From Trichomonas vaginalis G3 (Eukaryota; Parabasalia; Trichomonadida; Trichomonadidae), in NCBI RefSeq assembly GCF_026262505.1, contig NC_067206.1:24753896-24817895 (forward strand): a stretch of DNA of 64,000 bases. Direction: 5' to 3'. The first letter of the stretch is position 1. The number at the start of each line of letters is the position of its first letter. This document shows positions 58,905 through 64,000 of the stretch, in pieces. The notes beneath the pieces were generated by a model. That model saw only the letters and a list, made by a program, of their open reading frames with translations, made no database searches and was not told where the DNA came from. Made by a program: the position numbers and the translations under genes.

Positions 58905-59357
58905 CTACTCTTCTCTTCTCTTCTTCTTTGGTGTCACTTTTGGTAACTTGCCCTCTGCTTCAAGTTGTTGCATCTTTGCCTCATGTTCACCTAGTATGTT
59001 GTAAATTTCCCATGTCCTTTTTGCCTTTGGGCTCTGGTCGCCCATCTCAGGTAACCTATATCCTAGAAAGAGTTTGTCATAGTTTGTATTTGAGTCTTTG
59101 CGTATTGTTTGCATGACTCTTTCCTGAGTTTCCGGTTCAAGCTCTTCAAACAGTGCCTGTCCATATGGAATAAGCTCGTTTCCAAATATATGTTTTTGTA
59201 GCCATTCTGGTTTTCTTTCCATGTTACCAACAATATCTTTTGTGAATGGGAAAGCTTCTACCCAATCTTTCAATCTTTCGTCATTTATTTCTGTAGTTGG
59301 TTTTATTTTGTCAAGGAACATGTTTTTCAATACTAACATTTCATTTGTACTGTCCAT
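58905..59357 (-). CDS. Maverick part: unknown 150-residue protein
   Basis: Helical and charged (WVEAFPFTKDIVGNMERKPE, AKRTWEIYNILGEHEAKMQQ), ending in KKKRREE. Overlaps the end of the 927-residue gene by 25 bases, so the two are probably expressed together. Not recognised. Confidence 0.45.
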   Translation of the reverse strand: MDSTNEMLVLKNMFLDKIKPTTEINDERLKDWVEAFPFTKDIVGNMERKPEWLQKHIFGNELIPYGQALFEELEPETQERVMQTIRKDSNTNYDKLFLGYRLPEMGDQSPKAKRTWEIYNILGEHEAKMQQLEAEGKLPKVTPKKKRREE

Positions 59358-62116
59358 TTGAGTTTTCTTAAATATTCATCCCTTCTCAGTTCATCGTCTG
59401 CAAAGTAAGTTTTTATGACATTTTGTAAACTTTCGTTTGCAAGGTCATGTACAATAGGTTCTCTTCCTTCTCTCTCCCTAACTTTCTTTCTAAACTCTTC
59501 ACCAAATATACCATCTCTATGGTTCTGTGTAGTTCTTTGAGATAAATGTTCTAGAACGTCAGGTGTTATATTTCCATCAGCCATGTTCATTTCATACTGG
59601 TCCAAAATATCTGCATGTTTCATATCTTTCAATGGCATTAAAGCCGCGCTTAAAATACCAGCTATATCTCGTTCACCATTCAATTCCATTGCGTCTACAA
59701 CTTCTTGGAATTGTGGTTGTAAGTTTATGAACCACCTATCCGGATTAGCTTTATGACCCCATCTCATTGTAGTTCCATAGTCTGCAGAAACAAAAGTAGG
59801 TTTGTTTCCATCTTGGTTAGGTTCTGAATGAACTTTAAACAATGTTTCATTTCTATATGTTTTCTTGAAATTTAACCTTTTATTTTCACCGAGTTCATCC
59901 GAAGATTGAACGTTAAATGGTCGTAAGTAAAAAGGGTTGTTGTATTTGCTTACATTTTCTTTCAGTACTTCCATTCTATGCTGAATATTTTCATCTGGTG
60001 TTGGAGTCTTTTGTATGTCGGCAAACATTTTTCGATATTCTTCTACTATGTCAGCCGAATTTTTCTTATACTCTTGGAAAGATTCCATATTCTCCGCATA
60101 CTCTTGTTGAGGGTCAAGATTTTTCGGCTGTTCCAAATCTTCATCTAGTTCTGTGAAGTTAGTTTCCAAAGGAGGGACTTGTTCGTTTCCTTCAGGCTCT
60201 TCTAGCTGTTGTTGCTGAACTATTTCTTCCATGTCTGGTTGTATCTGAACTTCTTCCTGTGGAGTTTCTTGTACCTCATCTGCTGGCATTTCATATATTC
60301 CGAGACCGTTTTCAACAATTTCCCTATCTAAGTCATCCGGACTCATAAACCTTTCTTCTTTCGTTCCGTCTCTATTTTTTACGCGTTTCATGAAGAGAGT
60401 TGTATTGTCATTTAGCTCTGACACCAAATATCTCGGAGTAAATTCGTTCATGTCATTTGGATGATATGCTATTAAATCATATCCCTTAGCGAGCTTGTAT
60501 TTTCCAGGTTTGAGATTATATCCTTTATGGTGCTGAGCCATAAAGCTAAATAGGTTCGGGTCAGTATTTCCTTCATTGAACTTTCTAATAGCTTCTTTAT
60601 ATCTGTCACTAAAGTCAAGAGTATCTGGGTAACCATACTCTTCTTTAAGCATTTTTAAGAATTCTTGGTTTCCTTGTTCTCTACTTCTTTTATGTCCTTG
60701 CTCTGTTTGTGGTTGTTGTTGTGCAGGGTTTTGAACTGTTGGTTGCTGTGCTGGTTGTGGTTGTTGTTGTGCAGGGTTTTGAACTGTTGGTTGCTGTGCT
60801 GGTTGTGGAGGTGGTTGTTGTGCTGGTTGTGGAGGTGGTTGTTGTGTTGGTTTTGGTGCATGCCTGTGTCTGTGTCCATGTGACGATGTAAATGTTCTAG
60901 GTAGTCCTGGTGCAGGTGCTTCTCTTGGAGGGTTTGGTGGTATATAAATTCCACCAGCTGGCACATATGTTCCATCTGCAGCGTAATGTCCTACCTGACT
61001 TTTCGTTCTTAAGAAAGCATTTACTAGGTCTGTTTTGGTCTGTTGTAACTCTTTTTCTTGACTTTTCACAACAGTTGCTCTAACGGCGTCATAGGCACTT
61101 TGAACTGCCTGTCTCGTTGCTGCATCTGTTATTTTCGTCATATTTTGTGCTACTTCTTTTAACTCTTTGTCGAAACCTTCAGACTTCAGTTTCTTTCCAG
61201 ATGAGAAGTCGTTCACTTGTTTCACCTTACTATGAAGAGCTTCGAAGGCGTTCTTAAAGTCAGCATTTGTTAAAGCTTCATTTGAACTGTCTTCATCCGC
61301 TTGTATTTTTGTCCTTATTGACCCTATAAGTTGGGCTGCTTTAGCGTTGGCTTGGGCATCTAACCAGTCATTGTTAGCTTTTATATACTCTGCGCTTTTC
61401 ATTGCCTTTTGCATAGCCGCGTCGTTATTTTTACTTTCTTGTGCTAAGTTTTCATACTGTACGGTTTGGTTTTGCAACTGTAAAAGTTTTTCTGCCTTTA
61501 CATTTGCTTCAACTTCCTTTTTATACTCATCGCTATCCATATATGTCTTCAGGGCTTTTTGTTTTATCTCTTCATCTTTCAGTACTTTATATTGAGTAGT
61601 ATGGTTTTTCAAATTTATGACATCTTGTTCCATTTTTGCTACTTCTGCTGCTTTTTCTGACACTTTTTTCGCATATTGCTCTGTACTTAGTTCTTTCAGT
61701 TGTTCTTCTTTCTTCTTTTTCTCTACGTTTAACTCATTGAGTTTCTTTGTGTGTCTGTCATATTCTAGTTTCTTTTCGTTTTCACTTATTTGCTTCTGTA
61801 TGTCTATGTTTGACTTTTTGACATCTGTTATTTGATTTTTGAGTGAACTCAAATTCATTTGACTTTGAGGGTTATAGGCTGTTCCGTCTGCAGCTCCACC
61901 ATAGCCTGCCATTTTCGCTAAAAGTGCCGCTCTTAAACCTCCACTCTGTGCACCAATGACTCGGTTTAAAAGCATAGGATTGCTTGACATTTGTTGCAAC
62001 ATAGTGGGGTCATTCAGCATTTGTTGTTGCAACTGTTGTTGTGGTGTTAGTCTTACTATTGGATGTTTCAATGCTCTCTTCCTCTTACGTATATTCTTAC
62101 GTATCCTACGTGGCAT
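59333..62116 (-). CDS. Maverick part: 927-residue coiled-coil protein, unknown
   Basis: Very basic start (MPRRIRKNIRKRKRALKHP), then Gln/Met-rich and about 270 residues of Lys/Glu/Gln coiled coil (for example KLNELNVEKKKKEEQLKEL). The middle is a Pro/Gln tract with twice-repeated QPAQQPTVQNPAQQQP. A C-terminal globular part of about 400 residues follows (GYNLKPGKYKLAKGYDLIAY, RWFINLQPQFQEVVDAMEL). It is the longest gene of the element and lies inside the right end. A structural, core or terminal-protein role is possible; no family is recognised. The frame looks whole. Confidence 0.5.
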   Translation of the reverse strand: MPRRIRKNIRKRKRALKHPIVRLTPQQQLQQQMLNDPTMLQQMSSNPMLLNRVIGAQSGGLRAALLAKMAGYGGAADGTAYNPQSQMNLSSLKNQITDVKKSNIDIQKQISENEKKLEYDRHTKKLNELNVEKKKKEEQLKELSTEQYAKKVSEKAAEVAKMEQDVINLKNHTTQYKVLKDEEIKQKALKTYMDSDEYKKEVEANVKAEKLLQLQNQTVQYENLAQESKNNDAAMQKAMKSAEYIKANNDWLDAQANAKAAQLIGSIRTKIQADEDSSNEALTNADFKNAFEALHSKVKQVNDFSSGKKLKSEGFDKELKEVAQNMTKITDAATRQAVQSAYDAVRATVVKSQEKELQQTKTDLVNAFLRTKSQVGHYAADGTYVPAGGIYIPPNPPREAPAPGLPRTFTSSHGHRHRHAPKPTQQPPPQPAQQPPPQPAQQPTVQNPAQQQPQPAQQPTVQNPAQQQPQTEQGHKRSREQGNQEFLKMLKEEYGYPDTLDFSDRYKEAIRKFNEGNTDPNLFSFMAQHHKGYNLKPGKYKLAKGYDLIAYHPNDMNEFTPRYLVSELNDNTTLFMKRVKNRDGTKEERFMSPDDLDREIVENGLGIYEMPADEVQETPQEEVQIQPDMEEIVQQQQLEEPEGNEQVPPLETNFTELDEDLEQPKNLDPQQEYAENMESFQEYKKNSADIVEEYRKMFADIQKTPTPDENIQHRMEVLKENVSKYNNPFYLRPFNVQSSDELGENKRLNFKKTYRNETLFKVHSEPNQDGNKPTFVSADYGTTMRWGHKANPDRWFINLQPQFQEVVDAMELNGERDIAGILSAALMPLKDMKHADILDQYEMNMADGNITPDVLEHLSQRTTQNHRDGIFGEEFRKKVREREGREPIVHDLANESLQNVIKTYFADDELRRDEYLRKLKWTVQMKC

Positions 62117-62424
62117 TTTAAGTGAAGTTAAAAAGCGGCTTTTGACAGATGTTTATATGACACTTTCTCCGGTTTATAGGACCTCTCTCATATTCTATCT
62201 TGTTGAGACTTCTTCGTAAAGACTTCTTCGTAAATGTTTTGTCATGACTTCCTGGACTGTTGTCAAAATGTCATGTTGTCTCATTTTTTCAGAGAAGTTC
62301 GTTTAACCGAGGGACCGAGGGACCTGGTGACGTAGCGACGATAGACCCTTACTTGTCCGGACATAGTTCTACTATTTTGAGTCCTCTACCGAAAAGTCAA
62401 CAGCAACGACTTTCAAAAATTTTA
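62117..62424. other. Noncoding right-end region
   Basis: At 62,249-62,320 a block GTTGTCAAAATGTCATGTTGT ... ACCGAGGGAC repeats the one at 49,788-49,850. GACTTCTTCGTAAA is present twice at about 62,208-62,233. No gene seen. Confidence 0.55.
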
Positions 62425-62459
62425 AGGGCTAGAAGGCACAAAGTGCCTGGGAAGCCCCC
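62425..62459 (-). repeat. Inner copy of the right terminal repeat tip
   Basis: AGGGCTAGAAGGCACAAAGT then GCCTGGGAAGCCCC is the complement of the left tip with few changes (hairpin GGCAC/GTGCC). It lies about 90 bases inside the true right end. Confidence 0.75.
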
Positions 62460-62516
62460 TTCACCCAAAAAAAAACCTCATTTTATATAAACTGCATTTT
62501 ATACTAAACATCTTCA

Positions 62517-62559
62517 GGGGCTAGAGGGGCGCAGCCCTGGAAGCCCCAATATTTTTTTT
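62517..62559 (-). repeat. Right terminal inverted repeat with hairpin tip
   Basis: GGGGCTAGAGGGGCGCAGCC then CTGGAAGCCCC and an AATA T-run. Complement of the left tip at its outer parts; the inner stem is changed in sequence (GGGC-TGC-GCCC when read inward) but keeps pairing. Confidence 0.75.
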
Positions 62560-62564
62560 TAGAT
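62560..62564. repeat. Probable target-site duplication, right
   Basis: TAGAT directly after the terminal T-run, matching 38,104-38,108. The exact limit is blurred by the A/T-runs. Confidence 0.5.
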
Positions 62565-63483
62565 TAGTTGTATTTATTTAAATATATTATATTGGCAACC
62601 TTTCTTTACCCTGTCCTAATAAACGCATTTTGTAAAAAAATATAGTGCATCAGTTTCGAACTAGCGTCCCCGGTACCCAATAGTAAGGGGTAATAACCAT
62701 TCGACCATTTGCCACGTAAAGCATCGCCAGATTTTTTTGTATTTAATCACTCCCAAAACACTGTTTTGGCTTATTGGAAGCATATCAGACATAATCGCCA
62801 TAATCAAAAAATCTATATACCCAATAAGTAATAAATTTGTCGATATAGATTTTCCATAAAATTAGTTTTTAGTCTGATCTTAAAATAAATTTAATTTTTT
62901 ATAAAAAAAATCACATTTAAAAGTACCTTTTTAGTAGCTCGAAATCCTGTTGGTGGATTTCGGGCGTACTTCAAAATTAGCTTTTCTTCTACATATGCAA
63001 GCTATATTTTAAATATGGAGCAAATCGGATCGGCGAAAGGAGTTTAGTTACCTTTAGAAAATAAAAAAATATTATTAACAAATGAACTTTTCAAGCATAA
63101 ATGAATTTTAGTGATATAACATATCATAGTTCGATGGTTTATCATAATTTTACCAGCACTAATTTTTACTTGCTTCAATATCAAGAGCTGAACCTCAAAT
63201 AATAATATTATTGGACTTTTTGTGAATACATGGTAATCATTTTCAACGGAAAAAAAGGGCAAATGAAATTATATTCATAAAACGTGTGAATTTACTAGCA
63301 ATTTAAGAAGATAATTGATAAATACGTGAAAAATACTATAATTTTGTTTATCTAAATTTCCAAAAAAAATCACAATTATAAGATTTACAAGAAAAATTGT
63401 AATAATTTCAATTCTTTTTTTGATTTACGTTAAATTTTGGGAAAATAAAATTGCTCTCTATGAGGGAATAATTTATTTGAAAT
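62565..63483. other. Spacer between two Maverick copies
   Basis: 0.9 kb AT-rich host DNA. Apart from the tRNA-like relic no gene or repeat was seen. Confidence 0.55.
62645..62716 (-). pseudogene. tRNA-like relic
   Basis: On the minus strand TGGTCGAATGG fits the pol III A box TRGYNNARNGG, and AGTTCGAAACT fits the B box. Between them TACCC and GGGTA can pair as an anticodon stem, but with a nine-base loop, and no acceptor stem forms. A decayed tRNA or tRNA-derived repeat head. Confidence 0.4.
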
Positions 63484-64000
63484 AAAAAAAAAAAAAAAAA
63501 AGGAGTGGGGCTTCCAGGCACTTCGTGCCCTCTAGCCCCAGTCACTTTCTGTCACTTTTCAGGTAAAAACATTTTTATTATTATATATAAATGAATTTTA
63601 CAAAACCACCGTTACCCTTCTTTGGAAATAAGAGTAGATGTAAAGATATTCTATTGAGAGAACTTAAGAAACTACCGAATGGTCTAACATTTGTAGATTT
63701 GTTCGGTGGAAGTTTCTATATATCTCATTTGTGCCATACCGTATTCCCAGACTCAAAGATTATATGCAATGACTTCGACAACTATATGAACCGTCTCAAA
63801 CATATACCAGACACAAACAAAATATTGAGTGAGTTAAAAGAAAAGATACCTATAGGTAAGATGGAAAGTATACCATTAGATAAGAAAGATATTGTGAGAG
63901 AGGTTTTGAAAAAAGCAGAATATATTGACTGGGATAGTATATCTGCTAGACTTTTATATAGTGGTTCTATAAGAGTTCATGACATTGAAACACTTATGTC
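63484..64000 (+). mobile_element. Second Maverick/Polinton copy, left end only
   Basis: Opens with an A-run and GGAGTGGGGCTTCCAGG, then the same AGTCACTTTCTGTCACTTTT and ACATTTTTATTATTATATA leader as the first element, and the methyltransferase gene. About a dozen differences in the 410 shared coding bases by eye, near 97 percent identity. Same orientation as the first copy. Its right part lies outside the window. Confidence 0.9.
63591..64000 (+). CDS. Second Maverick: Dam-type adenine methyltransferase, 3' end outside the window
   Basis: First 136 codons seen. Same start MNFTKPPLPFFGNKSRCKD and AdoMet motif FVDLFGGSFYISH as the gene at 38,220, with a handful of amino-acid changes (for example FPDSK for FPNSK, KAEYIDW for KVEYIDW). 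Runs off the window edge. Confidence 0.85.
   Translation, partial: MNFTKPPLPFFGNKSRCKDILLRELKKLPNGLTFVDLFGGSFYISHLCHTVFPDSKIICNDFDNYMNRLKHIPDTNKILSELKEKIPIGKMESIPLDKKDIVREVLKKAEYIDWDSISARLLYSGSIRVHDIETLM

Larger units (their letters stand above)
38109..62559. mobile_element. Maverick/Polinton DNA element, about 24.4 kb
   Basis: Self-synthesising DNA element of the Maverick/Polinton family. It is bounded by inverted repeats that begin with an A-run (T-run at the right) and a GGGGCTTCCAGG tip, with TAGAT on both outer sides. Its parts include polymerase B, integrase, packaging ATPase, SF3 helicase and capsid-type genes, plus a methyltransferase, a fibre-like protein and nucleases. Ends look whole; several inner genes look interrupted, roughly ten breaks in all, so it is a recent fossil. 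Youth is suggested by about 97 percent identity of its left 0.4 kb coding part with a second copy at 63,484. Genes are tightly packed on both strands, often with under 40 bases between starts. Confidence 0.9.

Noticed and set aside
60655-60975. His/Asn-rich and Leu/Trp/Val-rich frames over the 927-residue gene
   Set aside because: Out-of-phase readings of its Pro/Gln repeat tract.
38109-62559. LTR retroelement because of the integrase
   Set aside because: No reverse transcriptase or direct long terminal repeats; inverted ends, polymerase B, ATPase and capsid genes mark a Maverick/Polinton.

Overview
The window looks like nuclear DNA of a trichomonad, most likely Trichomonas vaginalis. The species is an inference. 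It rests on AT-rich, intron-free, closely packed genes on both strands; TCA-type Initiator motifs (fits to TCAYTWY) upstream of some start codons; several stop codons of the form TAAA; a hydrogenosome-type NADH dehydrogenase 24 kDa subunit with a short Arg-containing presequence; ankyrin proteins built from near-identical 33-residue units; and a Maverick/Polinton element.

Positions 1-38,108 are host DNA. In order they carry: the 3' part of a Prp24/SART3-like splicing factor; an MTA/SAH nucleosidase; tRNA-Asp; a large helical-repeat protein; a giant ankyrin protein of about 33 repeats; NTF2; a divergent eIF4E-family protein; a small ankyrin protein; a TAP42/alpha4 PP2A regulator; the hydrogenosomal 24 kDa subunit; a CEP76-like centriolar protein; an RBM26/27-like RNA-binding protein; an importin-beta-type receptor; a second, shorter copy of the repetitive ankyrin gene; about 6 kb of gene-poor DNA with a near-perfect 0.9 kb palindrome; ribosomal protein uL22; a WD40-like protein; a MYCBP/AMY-1 homologue; and a USP14/Ubp6-type deubiquitinase.

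Positions 38,109-62,559 are a Maverick/Polinton of about 24.4 kb with hairpin-forming terminal inverted repeats and a probable TAGAT target duplication. Parts recognised: Dam-type adenine methyltransferase, protein-primed DNA polymerase B, retroviral-type integrase, packaging ATPase, SF3 (D5-like) helicase, a probable major capsid protein, a candidate minor capsid protein, two pVI-like amphipathic proteins, a phage-tail-fibre-like protein, KilA-N and GIY-YIG-like proteins, an HNH nuclease, and many unknowns. It is treated here as a fossil: the ends look whole, several genes look interrupted (roughly ten breaks in all), and it seems young. I did not recognise an adenain-type protease.

After a 0.9 kb spacer with a decayed tRNA-like sequence, a second copy of the same family starts near 63,484 in the same orientation and runs off the window.

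The most unusual items are the tail-fibre-like gene inside a Polinton, the structurally conserved hairpin tips of its ends, two look-alike 18-bp bidirectional promoters, two recurrent promoter types, a cargo block bracketed by inverted GTGAGATCTCAC repeats, the 30.8-31.7 kb palindrome and its diverged relative at 11.1 kb, and an eIF4E-like protein that appears to lack both cap-stacking tryptophans.
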